A DNA stretch of 64,000 nucleotides from Drechmeria coniospora (GCF_001625195.1 NC_054390.1:3062027-3126026), one strand, 5' to 3'. Shown: positions 1 through 11,665, numbered from the stretch's first letter. Program-made: numbers and translations. The notes: generated by a model not told the origin, from the letters alone.

Positions 1-2317
1 GCATCACGAACACCCTGACCACTCGTCTTGTCGCTTCCGATGTTGTTCCATTCAGCAGTTGCGTCCGCCTTTTCGTTTATGCTATTCTGATCTGTGCCCC
101 ACCCAGGCTTGCCGTTGGAGTAGCCGTTTCCTGACTGGGGCACCCCCTCCTGGCTGGCCGTCGAGCCCTGCTGCTCCGTCTGTCGGACCTCGCTGCCCTG
201 CGCACTCAGAGGCGCCTGACCGTTTTTGTAGACTTCATGGTGTCCTTGAAAATCAATATCCGGCATGGGGCTGGGGTTAGGACCGTCATTGGCACTTTGA
301 TGACTCGCCCCAGATGGGACTCGGCTCTCGAGGTTGCTGAACACGGACTTTGGCTTCTTGTAGTACGGGTTGTCGTTGCCCCCCTGGTCAGGTTAGCTCT
401 TTGTCAGATTCAAACCACAGAAACGCAGGTTCAAACCTTGAGACTGCCAGCTGCCACATTGTTGGCACCATCTTTGTCCTTCGTCTTGCTGAATGGGGAG
501 CCGCCGTTCGCACCAGCAATGCTGAATGCTCCCTTGCTTCCGTTCGCCCCCCTGCTTCTGTTCGCGTTCACGCTCGACTTCCTTTCTGCGTTGGCCAAAA
601 TATTGGGGTCCTGTTGCCACATGCTAGGTGGGTACCCGCTCGGGAAGTAGGGGGCAACTCCAGGAGGGGGGCCTATTTGGTTCCAAGCCATCATCGGCAC
701 ACCCTGCGGGTTGGGCGCAGGCTCCTGACCTTGCTGGGGAACGGGACCAAAGCCGTAGTAGTATGGATTGTGGGTATGATGTGGCATGCCGGCATGCAGA
801 GGGCGAGCTAAAGTATCTGGGGGAGGATACGGATCCTGACCGTAATGGTTCCCATACGCTGGGCCGCAATACAAGCGAAGCAGGCCGTTCGTCGGGTCGT
901 AGTAGGCGTTTGGCGCTGGATCTTGAGCCGTTTCCACCACCCGCTCGGTTTGGACCATTTCCGTTCGGATTGGCTCAACCAGCGTTGGACGACGGAGATG
1001 CGGTGCAATGAATGCCTCGGGCCAGTCAGCTGTATTATTGCCGTTCCCATTCTTCGTGTTCGACTTGCCTCCTCCATTGGGGGCAGACTCCGGCACTGTT
1101 TCGGTCGACTCTTTCTGAGGTCCATTCTCGGTTTTGCTGCTTGTCTCCTCTTGTCCTTTGGCGGTGGTGTTATTCACATTGTTGCCATTCGCCGTCTCCG
1201 ATTCCTTTTGTTCGTTCTGCTGCTTCTGCTGCTTCTGTTCCTGTAGCTCCTCCTGCTGCTTCTGCTGCTGCTTCTGCTGCTTCTGCTGCTGCTTCTGCTT
1301 CTGCTGCTGCTTCTGCTGCTGCTTCTGCTGCTGCTTCTGCTGCTGCTTCTGCTGCTTCTTTTCCTGCATGTGCTCCGGTTCCTGTTTGCCAAGCTCTGGC
1401 TCCTCTGTGTCATCTGCCACCGCCTCGCTCTCGGTCACTTCTGCCGCCTCGGATGCTTCATCATCGGCCTCGGACTCGTTCGGCTTGATCTTGCCTTTCT
1501 TGCCTTGCTTTTTTGATGCGGTCGATTCCAGGACTTTCATGCCTTTGGTGTCGATGTCAGCTCTTGATTGGGATGCTTCCGATTCGCTACCGGTGACCTC
1601 GTCGACACGTTTGGCTCGGCTCTTCAATCTCTTCCGGCCTTCCGTGCAGCGCGGGCACTTACAGTTGGGGTGGGGATTGGGGTCGGCTTCGCTATCGGAA
1701 TTTGACGAACTATTCTTTCTCCTCTTGGCTTTGGTCGGCCTTTTATGCGGCGGTTGAACCCTCGCAGGCTCATGTTTTCCGCTTTTAGGTCCGTTGTCCG
1801 ATTTGGACGATGTTCCGGAATCAGATGACTGAGCATCCGAGTCAGTTAGCTGGCCCTCGGGGGGGTCGGTTGATGAACTGCCGGACGAAGCGGATGGCTT
1901 GGCGTCCGAATCAGACGATTGGGCTGCGGAATCAGATGGTTGGGCTTCTGAATGATCAGTCGACTTGGCGTCAGAATTGGATGGCGCGGCTTCAGAATTC
2001 GATCCAGCTACTCCATTGGAAGTCTTCTTCAAGGCCGATTTCAACTTGGCATCTCGAAAGCGAACTTTCTTGGAGGCCTTCGGGGCATCGGCGGGTTTGG
2101 TTGGACGACCGGGTTGTCCAGAACGCGGGTAGGTGATGACGAGGCTATCCTGTTCCGTCTCATCGCTGGTGAGTACTTGAACGGCAACGATGGCTCTCTG
2201 ACTTTGACTCGATGGCTTCGTGGTACGGGGGCCTAGTGCGTTTTCGATCTTCGTTCCCACCACCCACTCGCAAAAGTGGAGGGGGTATCTGCCGCCAAAG
2301 CCCTTTCTCTGAGGCAT
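1..2317 (-). CDS. Gln/Ser-rich hypothetical protein, 3' end cut by window edge
   Basis: I do not recognise this protein. Exon 1 runs 2317 to 437 and exon 2 from 383 to beyond base 1. The 53-nt intron (384-436) has donor GTTTGA and a CTAAC branch just before the CAG acceptor. Splicing is phase 0 and replaces an immediate TGA with an open Asn/Gly/Gln-rich reading frame. The N-terminal third has a basic patch (KKVRFRDAKLKSALKK). Next come Ser/Asp repeats and a cysteine cluster (CKCPRCTEGRKR). An acidic stretch and a KQQQ/QKQQ tract of about 60 residues follow, encoded at roughly 1230-1360. The rest is rich in Pro, Tyr and Asn (PYYYGFGPVP). The composition suggests a mostly disordered nuclear or RNA-associated protein, which is inference only. 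The start is the first ATG of the frame. No stop is seen before the window edge, so the C-terminus is missing. Confidence 0.7.
1230..1360. repeat. CTG/CTTCTG triplet-type repeat coding a Gln/Lys tract
   Basis: Imperfect array of TGCTGCTTC-like units. Read on the minus strand it encodes KQQQ and KQQ repeats within the hypothetical protein above. The array keeps the reading frame and is probably length-polymorphic. Confidence 0.85.
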
Positions 2318-2989
2318 CTCGACGGCCGAGTGCCGCTGGAGAAAGAGTAGTGAGCGACACTGTCTATCGATGTGCAGTTCCTATGGTGGGGTGGTTGCAA
2401 ATGATGAAAGTTTATATGCGGGCGTGGCGACTGGGGCCAAAGGTTGGCGGTCAGGGAGTCGATGGAGAAATTTTGCAGGTCATACGCGTTTTCCACCAAA
2501 AAGGGCCTCCTAGTCGACGCAGGGCAGAGAGGCATGTGGCAGAATTGATCAATCAATCCAGTTGGATGGGAGCTCAGGTCGATGGAAAGATGAGGGAAGC
2601 GGAGAGGGATGGGAGTTGTCCACTCGCCAGCGTGGGATCAAAGCGGCCAGGCGACGAGAAGGGCGGGATCGTCGGTCAAAACATGATGCTCGCAGTCAGG
2701 ATAAGAAGGAAGACCGGCCGGTGTTAGGTCCGCCTGTAGTGATGATGATGGTAGGTTGCATGTTGGTAGGATAGAGGGAAGAGCAGTACGTAGTAGGTAC
2801 CAGCAGTCGGTACCTTGCGCAGCCAGCACAGGTCGGTCGTCCGCTGAACAGCCAGCGAGGCCCTGGTCCCCTGGCTGGGGGAGGGGCAAGGGCGCTGCAA
2901 ACGGACTTTCTGCGTAGGGAGAGAGATTTCGAAGGGGGCATGACATTCATTTATTGTTCCGCTCGCCGTGCAAGCCTTCCATCTCGGCG
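2318..2989. other. Intergenic, no gene seen
   Basis: About 670 bases between the start of the Gln-rich gene and the stop of dephospho-CoA kinase, both on the minus strand. It should hold the promoter of the former and the 3' UTR of the latter. The open frames here are read-throughs of neighbouring genes in the wrong frame. Confidence 0.6.
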
Positions 2990-3787
2990 TCACGGATGCC
3001 ACCTCTTGCTGGAGCGACTGTTCTGCCAAAGGCTCCACGAGGCAACGATCATGGCCAACGGCGGACATGCGAGGAGCAGCATCGACCACCACCGGGGACG
3101 AGAGCTGCGGATGGCGGCCATGGCCTTGTCGAGGCTCATGGAAAGCTCTTCCTTGGACCCTTCGTTCCACAAGACGAAGCCTTTGCCCTTTCCTCGAGCC
3201 TCGCACCTCTTGGCCTTGAGTACGACGTCTTGCTGGCTGCGCACACGGTTTCTTGCGTCGTCCTCGCTCAGGTGCGCGTCGCGGGCCATGAGCCGTTGCA
3301 GGTGCAGCGTTTCGTCGGCGATGGCGACGACGAAGACGACGGCGCAGAAGCGATCGAGTCCGCTCTCGTACAGCAGCGGGATGTCGAGGACGACGGCCCA
3401 GTGACCGCGCAGGTAGCAGGTCAGCACCGACTTGAACATTTCCCACCGCACGGCCGGGTGGACGATGCCGTTGAGGACGGCTCGGTCCCTCTTTCGCTCG
3501 TCGCCGTCGCCGAAGACGCGGTTCCCGAGCGCCGGCCGGTTCAAGGGCCTCCCCTTGCCGCTCGGGCCTTGTTCTGGCATCGTGTCGGAGGCCTCGACGA
3601 GAAGATCGGGCGTGCTGGGTCCAAAGTGCCGGACGATGGCATCGTAGCCGGCCGTGCCGGGCTCGACGACCTTGCGGGCCAGGAGATCGGCGTCGATGAC
3701 GGGCAGCGAATGGGGCGAGGCGGACAGCAGCGAGGAGACGGTCGATTTTCCCGTCGCGATCGAACCCGTCAAGCCGATGAGGAGCAT
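2990..3787 (-). CDS. CAB5: Dephospho-CoA kinase, membrane-anchored form
   Basis: This enzyme phosphorylates dephospho-CoA at the ribose 3'-OH, the last step of coenzyme A synthesis. The chosen start gives MLLIGLTGSIATGKSTV, placing the P-loop (GSIATGKS) at residues 8-15, as is usual in the CoaE family. The longer upstream frame is not conserved-looking. Other family marks are IDADLLARKVVEPG, GNRVFGD, LNGIVHPAVR and the VVLDIPLLYESG segment. The frame gives 265 residues without introns. After the kinase domain comes a hydrophobic stretch (residues about 233-255, WWSMLLLACPPLAMIVASW) ending in a short basic tail. That suggests a C-terminal anchor, as in other fungal and animal DCAKD-like enzymes, probably facing mitochondria or ER. 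The intron-less structure and the P-loop make the identification secure. The membrane location is inference. Confidence 0.93.
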   Translation of the reverse strand: MLLIGLTGSIATGKSTVSSLLSASPHSLPVIDADLLARKVVEPGTAGYDAIVRHFGPSTPDLLVEASDTMPEQGPSGKGRPLNRPALGNRVFGDGDERKRDRAVLNGIVHPAVRWEMFKSVLTCYLRGHWAVVLDIPLLYESGLDRFCAVVFVVAIADETLHLQRLMARDAHLSEDDARNRVRSQQDVVLKAKRCEARGKGKGFVLWNEGSKEELSMSLDKAMAAIRSSRPRWWSMLLLACPPLAMIVASWSLWQNSRSSKRWHP

Positions 3788-5495
3788 GATGCGGAGCGGA
3801 CGGGCGACGATGGCGTCCCAGGGAGGATGGATGGTCGAGCCGGGGTGGAGAAGGGATCGGCCGTCCGACGCGAATGCCGTCAAAGGGGTCGGCAACTTGT
3901 CGGATCTGGACGGATCGTCGGTTGGCTCCTCGGACCGGAGCTTCCCTCGGCTGCAGGTGCAAGAGAAGGTTGGAAGCAGATGGCGGAAGCGTCGAGGTCT
4001 CGTCGGGATCCCTACCGACTGGTGCCCCACAGGAGTCCATCACCAGCTAGCCGCCCCTGGTTGGTGGGTTGACGGCTCCCCTGACAGCGCCCACGTCCGC
4101 TACGTTGCCGGACCCCCGCCTCTCCCGATCTCTAGTGTTGCCACAGCACTCGGGTTGGCCAGAGCATCCAAGTACAAGTACAAGTTACAGTACGAGCACA
4201 AGTACGGAGTACAGTGCAGGGTACTCCGCACACCTACAGTACACGTACAGTTATGCATGTAAGTACAGTAGAGAATACGCTTACAATTACATTCGTCACG
4301 GCCACACGGAGTAGGGTGATGCGCTGTGTCAAGTCGTGTACAGGGTACAATGCGTTGTACGAGCCGTGCGGAGCAAGAGAACATGTGCGAGAAGGGGACG
4401 AAACTGCTGCACACCGTCATACCGTGGGAGTGCACTATCCGTGTGCCATACTGCTGTACCAGGTGCCTAGTAGGTAGCCTGTCGAGTATTAGGTAGCATC
4501 ACCATCACCGCCTTGTACTTGTGCCTCATTGTACTCGTGCTCGTACTGTGCGTGCGTGTACATGTACAGTACCATACATGGATATCTAGGTACTTGGCAG
4601 TAAGTTGTACCTACAAGTGGTACGCCGTACGGAGTATTAGTATTTTCCGACATCTAGCGAGACGCACGAGTGCCTGCAAGTACAGAGTACATGTAGGCAC
4701 TGTAGCACCCGAACCAGTGTAACGGCCTGCACTGCGGTGGATGGACCAACGATTGAAAAGTCCTAAAGCCGGCATTACAAAGTATCAATACGGGTCCTGG
4801 TACCCAAGTACGTCACCAACCCAAGGCGCAGACGGCCTGTAGGTCCAGTACTAAGTAGACCTACAGTGGTAAGTATACAGTACATGTCACCCACGATCCC
4901 TGCTGATGGACCGACTCGCACACTCCCGTCCCTGGACAATTACCTACTAGGTTACTCCGTACCTAGTATTATGTAGCATGGATGGCACCTCCGTCTTGCA
5001 AATGCCTGCATTTCTTGGGCCAACTCCGTGCTGCGCGGAGACGCAATGTCACGTAAGTACTTCAACCTACGAGCTTTGCTGTCCTCCGCATATGACGAGC
5101 ATCTGCATGTAAATTCGAACAGTGCCAGCGCGGCTTTCATTCACCTTGCCACATGTCAAAGCATGCAAGTACACCTAGGTGTAGGCATTTCGAATGGCCA
5201 AATCTGGCATAATGCTGAAAATAATTGCAGTCCCCCTGCAGCGCGCTATGCTAGTACCAAGTACGGATCGGCAGCATCTGGCACACGCTCAATCGCATGT
5301 ACCGGTACCTTGCCCCGGCACACTCCCAAGACATCCAGTACGGCAACCAGACGGTGGCTTCGTCTGCCACCAAGCTCTTTCCGAGGCCCCCTTCCTCATC
5401 GCCTCGTCGCCGTTGTCCATCGTCTCCAATCGCTCCCGACGGCAAGGAACAACGCAAATGCAGCGCCGTTCGAGTCCGTCCTCTAGACCCTCGCC
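3788..5495. repeat. Intergenic region with a GTAC-palindrome island
   Basis: From about 4160 to 4720, and again near 4840-5000, the sequence is dense in short words built on GTAC, such as GTACGGAGTAC, AAGTACAAGTACAAG and TACAGTAC. No open frame here looks like a protein. The part from 5000 to 5495 lies upstream of the mannosidase gene and presumably holds its promoter. Confidence 0.65.
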
Positions 5496-7310
5496 ATGGC
5501 CGTGCCGCGGAGGATACTGCGGCTCGCTCCTCTCACCACCCTCGTCGTCTTGGTCATACTCGTCCTGTACCTGACCTCGTCCGACTCCCCGGCACGCTCC
5601 CTCGCCCGGTCCCGGTTTCCGCTGGCTTCGCATTCGCGGCCGTCCTCGGCTCGCATCCGCAAGAAGGCCAAGATCTCCTCGGTCATCGATTGGACCACGG
5701 TCCGCCAGTTCCACCCTCCGGCCTCCATCAAACCTCTGCCGACGGGGGCGCCGAAAGCGTTCCCGCCGGTCCAGGCCCCGTCGAGCGCCTTTCACGCCTC
5801 GCCCGAGGCCGATCGACGCAGGACGGCGGTTCGGCACGTGTTCAAGCGCAGCTACGACGCCTACAAGAAGCATGCCTGGCTGAGCGACGAGCTCATGCCC
5901 GTCTCGGGCGGCCGCAAGGATCCCTTTGGCGGCTGGGCCGCGACGCTCGTCGATTCCCTCGACACCCTGTGGATCATGGGCTTCAAGGACGAGTTCGCCG
6001 AGGCCACCGACGCCGTCTGCGCCATCGACTGGGCCAACACGCAGGCCGGCGCCGCGAACCTCTTCGAGACGACGATCCGCCACCTCGGCGGCCTCCTCGC
6101 CGCCCACGACCTCAGCGGCGACGCCGACCTCCTCGACAAGGCCCACGAGCTCGGCGAGATGCTCTACCACGCCTTCGACACCCCCAACCGGCTGCCCGGC
6201 TTCTGGCTCAACTTCCAGGAGGCGCGCGACGGCCAGCAGGTGGCCGGCATCAACGACGCCTCGGCCGCCCCGGCCTCGCTCTCGCTCGAGTTCACCCGCC
6301 TGTCCCAGCTGACGGGCGATGCCAAGTTCTACGACGCCATCGACCGCGTCACCCGCTTCCTCGAGCGCATCCAAAACGACACGCTCCTTCCCGGCATGTG
6401 GCCCATCCAGCTCGACTTCAGGAACGAGCTGGCCCGGGACAGCCGCTTCACCCTCGGCGCCCTCGCCGACTCCCTCTACGAGTACCTCCCCAAGATGCAC
6501 ATACTCCTCGGCGGCCTCGACGACACCTACGAGCGCCTGTACCGGCTCGCCATCGAGGCCGTCGTGGAGAAGCTGCTCTTCCGCCCCATGCTCCCCGACC
6601 AGAAGGACGTCCTCTTCACCGGCGACTGGCACGCCAACATGGACCATCCGTTCATCCCCGAGAGCCAGCACCTCACCTGCTTCGTCGGCGGCATGTTCGC
6701 CCTCGGCGGCCGCGTCTTCTCCCTCGACGAGCACGTCTCCATCGGCGAGCGCCTCGCCCGCGGCTGCGCCTGGGCCTACGGCAGCTTCCCCACCGGCGTC
6801 ATGCCCGAAATCTTCAACCTCATCCCCTGCGCGGCGACGCGCGAGCCCTGCGAGTGGGACGAGGAGCACTGGCTCGCCCACGGAAACAAAAACCTCGCCA
6901 AGGGCTTCTCCAACGCCCGCGACGCGCGCTACCAGCTGCGGCCCGAGGCCATCGAGAGCCTCTTCATCCTCTACCGCGTCACCGGCAAGACGGAGCTGCA
7001 GGACATTGCCTGGACCATGTTCGAGAGCATCGTCCGCTCCACCGAGACTCCGCTGGCCTACTCCTCCATCTCCGACGTCACCGAGAAGGGCAACACGACA
7101 AAATTGAATTCCATGGAGGCAAGTCACGTCCCGCTTCGCGTCCCCCGTCGACACCGGCGACTGACCCAATCTCCGCAGAGCTTTTGGATGGCCGAGACGC
7201 TCAAGTACTTTTATCTCATCTTCTCGCCGCCCGACGTGATAAGCTTGGATGAATACGTGCTCAACACCGAGGCGCACCCCTTGCGACGGCCGACCGGCGC
7301 GGCCAAGTGA
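5496..7310 (+). CDS. MNS1: Class I alpha-1,2-mannosidase (GH47), ER/Golgi type II membrane protein
   Basis: Trims alpha-1,2-linked mannose from N-glycans in the secretory pathway. Residues about 9-26 form one hydrophobic segment (LAPLTTLVVLVILVLYL) after a basic N-terminus, a signal anchor. The catalytic domain starts near residue 105 and shows DSLDTLWIMG, GGLLAAHDLSGD, PGMWPIQLDF, the HLTCFVGGMFALGG block and RPEAIESLFILYR. Exon 1 is 5496-7118 and exon 2 is 7179-7310. The 60-nt intron between them starts with GCAAGT and ends CCGCAG. Removing it restores the family motif MESFWMAETLKY. The intron is a multiple of three and has no stop, so an unspliced message would still translate with 20 extra residues inside that conserved motif. 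The spliced protein is 584 residues. ER versus Golgi subclass cannot be fixed from sequence alone. Confidence 0.94.
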   Translation: MAVPRRILRLAPLTTLVVLVILVLYLTSSDSPARSLARSRFPLASHSRPSSARIRKKAKISSVIDWTTVRQFHPPASIKPLPTGAPKAFPPVQAPSSAFHASPEADRRRTAVRHVFKRSYDAYKKHAWLSDELMPVSGGRKDPFGGWAATLVDSLDTLWIMGFKDEFAEATDAVCAIDWANTQAGAANLFETTIRHLGGLLAAHDLSGDADLLDKAHELGEMLYHAFDTPNRLPGFWLNFQEARDGQQVAGINDASAAPASLSLEFTRLSQLTGDAKFYDAIDRVTRFLERIQNDTLLPGMWPIQLDFRNELARDSRFTLGALADSLYEYLPKMHILLGGLDDTYERLYRLAIEAVVEKLLFRPMLPDQKDVLFTGDWHANMDHPFIPESQHLTCFVGGMFALGGRVFSLDEHVSIGERLARGCAWAYGSFPTGVMPEIFNLIPCAATREPCEWDEEHWLAHGNKNLAKGFSNARDARYQLRPEAIESLFILYRVTGKTELQDIAWTMFESIVRSTETPLAYSSISDVTEKGNTTKLNSMEASHVPLRVPRRHRRLTQSPQSFWMAETLKYFYLIFSPPDVISLDEYVLNTEAHPLRRPTGAAK

Positions 7311-8363
7311 AACTTGTTGGAGACGAGAACAGCTTGTCGTCTCAGCCATCCAAACAGCGTGCCGTCGTGGGGCTTCACGACGCATGTTTTTGGGAGGCAA
7401 GAGAGGGGGTGACGTGACGGAGAGGACACGTGCTGTACAAAGTAGGAGTCGTGTGTAGGAGTCGTGTGTAGGAGTCGTGTACTGGTAGGAAGAGGAGATC
7501 ATGCACTTGGCGCAGGCGTAGTTGGATCTGTGCTTGGGCAACACACACCGACGGAGGTGGTGTGATGTTGGATGAATGAGCAGTGACGGGGTGCATTTGC
7601 CATGCCCCGTCTGGCTCTTCTGTATTTCATTGGCACCAAAAGCGACGGCGTAGCGATGGCAACATGATGGATTCTTGACGTCGCCCCATGGTGGAAATGC
7701 CAACCACGGTGCGGTATCGATCAACGGTGCAGAAGGGTGACGGTGAACGTACGAGTGCCGAATTCATAGCTTCATTAGTGATGGTTTGGTTCTTGGTTCG
7801 TTCCATGTACCGGTACCAGTGACCGCACACTGTACGGAGTACAGTGAATCCATGCACCACCATTGCTGCTAAGTAGCACAATAGCATCTTCAACGTACAT
7901 GTAGTCGTACTTGCCCGCGCAAGTGTACAAGCAACGTGGTATGGCTCGACGGAGGTACTACGTACATGCCAAGTGCATATATTATATGTACATGTACAGA
8001 GTACTTGCATGTCCAACATGACGGAGCGCGGAGGATTACGCACTGTACGTTGCGATGGCAAGCGTCTGCTCTACAACATCGAACGGCTCCAGCAATCACC
8101 GTACCGAATGCGTGCCTTCACACAGTATGGCCGCCAGGGCATGGCCAAACGAGCATTTCTACAGCGACTGCCTCGTGGTTGCCTGCCAGAGGCATCGTCA
8201 TTGCCGTGAATACGTGCTCACGCACAGTATTTGTTTGCTTGTGTCTGTGCAATCTGTCTCTGTTTGCAGTCGCTCCATCATTCGATATTGGTAGGATTCA
8301 CCCACTCGCCTCGACGCAAGAACCCCTCCCTGCCATTTCGCCCATCTGATCCCAACTACGGCC
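7311..8363. other. Intergenic region with a 13-bp triple repeat and a short GTAC island
   Basis: Three exact copies of GTAGGAGTCGTGT lie at 7442-7480. GTAC-type words cluster at about 7830-8060. No protein-like frame is seen. The last 150 bases precede the accessory gene beginning at 8364. Confidence 0.6.
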
Positions 8364-11300
8364 ATGGCTCTCCCGAAGCCGGAGGGGAAGCGTCGACTAG
8401 GTCAGCCATCCCAAATGCGTTTCCGACCGAAGAGAATCCGTCGAAGCGAGGCAGATAGGGAAAAGCTTTCGAGAGAAGAAGAGATGAAGCGGCAACGAAG
8501 TTTGGATGAACGGCAGCGTGCGGAGAGTCGAACGATAAAATCTTCATGTGAAAGGGGTGTCCATCAGTCTCACTCGAGGCATAATTGCCCCTTCTCCCCC
8601 TGTGCATATTGCAGATGCCCAGGCCATATCGCACCCCAATGCTTCCGATTGGCAGCGAACAACTTTACGAAGAGGATCGACCAATGGTGTAGACTCGAGC
8701 AAATCAGAAAGCAAAGTTGGGCACCGAACACAGGAGGCATCCAGCTCGCTTACCACTGTCCCGGGATGTTGCCAACCGGCCCAACCTCCCCGAAGACGAT
8801 TACCGTGGGCAAACCCAGCAAATTGTACGGCTGATATGGTTCTTGTTAATTTTCGATTTCCAGTGTCCTCACCTCGCAAACCCGCAAGTCCATTTTCCCA
8901 GCATAAAGCCTTGTATGGCCTATCTCATGAACAAGCTAGCCTGCGGAGACTTTGAGCATGCGACGATTTTTCAGTATCACACCCTGATTGCATTTCTGAA
9001 TTCCGGAGGCATTACATCGGAGGCACTTGTGAACGAAGCTATGGCCCAAATCGACCAGGAACCCTCGAGCTCCAAGGAAAAGGCTTGTCGACACAAATGT
9101 GAGAGTGGTCTTGTTTGCTCCGAGCATGGTGTCATGATTCTCATCGATGGCAGTTTCGTGGCGATTCAACAGAGGCAGGTCCTGCGGGATGAACCCTGGC
9201 CACAGGCGGGCGGCTATGTCGATGGGGTAGTTGACAATCGACAGAGCGATTATATCAGATTCTATGTCGGTCAATCGAGGCGACTTGCTGCCCGCATCGC
9301 AATCGAGCATTCTGGGGAGATTTGTAATCGCAATATGAATACGCTTCACTACTTCGTCCTTGCACAGGGCCATGGTCATCGAAGTGCCCGTTTTCTGCGA
9401 CTCTGGACGGCACCGTCGTTGGAGCTCGCCGAGAGCAGCACGGAAGACGATAGGATACTGGCCACGGCGCGATATCGACTATTACAGAATGTTCTGGAGA
9501 TGACCTTTTGCCGGTGTTTCGGGTCTTTGCCCGGCCGAGTTCTTGCTGGCTTCTTCGGGCCTGGAGATTACGCAAATGTTGGCTTAAACAACTTGCCACC
9601 CTTGTTTGAAGGCTGCAACATTCCGGCATTCATACGCCACAAGTACTCACAGTACCATCAAGAGTCCCCAGACCCTGACATATCGGGATTCGCCCAATCT
9701 CGGAAATCACATTTAGCCATCAAGAGAAACACGCGGCGCTTTTCGGGGGGCTTGCTGAAGGCAGACTATCTCCAGGCAATGGAGCAGCTGGCATCAAAAG
9801 CGAACCTTGACCCCACGTGTTGCGTTCCATGCCAAGAGTCGTTTGAACTTAGCACAGCACCCGCAGATGTTGAGGTCGCGATACAGGAGCTCGACACCAT
9901 GGCCGCACTTGAACAGCCTCAGGTGACTATGCCCCTTGTTGCGCCGAGGGGAAGCTGGAAGGCCAAGATCGGTATCGTTATAAACTCGGAGGCAATTGCC
10001 ATGAAGTCTGACAAACACGATGCTCATATTCAACCTCTCCATGGCTTCGGGTTGACAGAAAGCAATTCCCTCACGTGGACGAGTTCACTCCAAGCTGTTG
10101 GTTCTGGGCCTTCAATGTTCGAGAATCGCCCCGATCTTTGGGCGCGTATTATTCGCCTGAACCATTTCATCATCATGGGAAGTAACGTCAAGGTGGTGGT
10201 GCTGTGTGGATTGAAAGTTCAGCATGACGTCCTTTCAGCCTTTCAAACCTCGAACCAACTCTCCGGCCCACATCGTTTATGCCTTAGGGATAAATCCCAC
10301 AGCATATGGCTCTTGACGGGACACGGGAACAGGGTGTGCAAAGTTCTCGTCACAAGCCCAGAACCACTCGCATGGTCTTTCCTACAAGATTACACAAAAC
10401 TGCGACAACTGAGAGATGTTTTTGGGCTTGTGCGGGCACTAACGGGTGAGAATATCAAACATACCTGCTGGGAAAATGCATGTTTTTTTGCCGCCCTATT
10501 CGCACAACGCCGCAGGGAGAAAGAGGAGGGCATAGAGCCGCTGACGGCAGGATCACTTGGCTTAGTTTTTCGTGATTGGCTGCAGTACCGCGGCTTTGTC
10601 GACGATTACGATATTCGCGAGCTTGAGCGTGTGTCAGGAAATCTCACCCTCGGACTGTTATGGATCACTGGGTTCCTGGTCAATAGATCCAAGCGACAAG
10701 ATGGAGCCAAGATCTCACGCAACCGTGGGTATCGCGGTATATACGACCCCGAGGCATACCAGAAGACACATGATCTATTCAATAGGATTTACGAAAAACG
10801 ACTGGCTGCTGTCGGGGCCTTCTACAGCAGGCGCCAGGCAGCCCACACGGCTGAAGCAGTAGAGGAGGAAGATGCCAACATGATTGAGGATGGCGTGCGC
10901 GTCAGTCAGAATTATTGCAACGGTGAGATGAATATCGTGGACGACGTGATGATTAGCCTCGTGAACGATCAAGATTCGGAGGTCAACATCGACACGAGTG
11001 GCAGTCAGTTCGTCGATGAGACAGATGGCATTATCGATCTAGTACCCTCCATACGAAGCAGACATCTCTCTTTCGACCAAAATCTGCCGCGAAAAAATCG
11101 GCGACCCGGCGCTTTGAGGGCAGAAATATCGTTTCGAGAGTCTCTGATGCTGAGAAAATCGCTGATGGACTTGATGACAGAAACTGGAATGGAGCAGAAA
11201 GCGACTCGGCGGATCGATCAAAAAGTTTGGAGACTGCAGGTATGCTACTCACTCGTTAGTTTTGCTTTGCGCGGTGATGATTGTCAGGATTTCACCGAAG

Positions 11301-11665
11301 CACCGCTATTCGCCATTCGTGGAAACCTATCCAAAGCAGGGACGCCTCATCCCAATTGCATTTATCCTCAGTATGACGGGTGCATTTCAAGTGATCCTTG
11401 CATCCGCTTGGCGTTGCAGTATCGCCTGATTCAAGGGAAGACAGGCGAAGGCGTGCAGCAGGCCTGGCGTTGGGCTGAAGTGAGCGAACGAGGGCTCAGA
11501 CAGGGCTCCGATGTTGCAGAACGAATCTCCAAGGCGAACACGTTGGTAGATCTCCTCGAAGGCAAAACTCCCAATGCGCTGGTAGGAGTTCCCCGAAGAT
11601 CATTGCTCCGATGGATGTACAATCATTACAGCGGTGATCCTGAAGCTACGGCAGAGGATAAGTAA
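8364..11665 (+). CDS. CCHC zinc-knuckle plus GIY-YIG-like protein of an accessory gene
   Basis: Not a named family I can place. Exon 1 (8364-8804) has a basic, coiled-coil-like N-terminus and then CAYCRCPGHIAPQC at residues 80-93. This is an exact CX2CX4HX4C knuckle with the usual PGHIA core. I join it through a 59-nt intron (8805-8863, donor GTGGGC, acceptor TTTCCAG) to an 8864-11665 exon, which gives 1,080 residues. Near residues 264-296 the pattern GYV-x11-YIRFYVGQS-RRLAARIAIEH matches the GIY-YIG nuclease arrangement: GIY, YIG, then Arg and His/Glu on a helix. The remaining 780 residues hold no domain I recognise, and no reverse transcriptase YxDD motif is evident. Codon use is clearly less GC-rich than in flanking genes, which suggests a mobile or transferred origin. 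The junction is uncertain because all three frames are open around 8693-8834. Confidence 0.7.

Noticed and set aside
5289..7724. 811-codon open frame on the minus strand opposite the mannosidase
   Set aside because: Antisense to a conserved GH47 gene. GC-rich third positions keep the opposite strand free of stops, and the translation is Gly/Val/Glu-rich without domains.
8364..11665. Starship captain or ordinary retrotransposon
   Set aside because: No tyrosine-recombinase (DUF3435) motifs, no reverse transcriptase or integrase motifs, and no long terminal repeats found around it.
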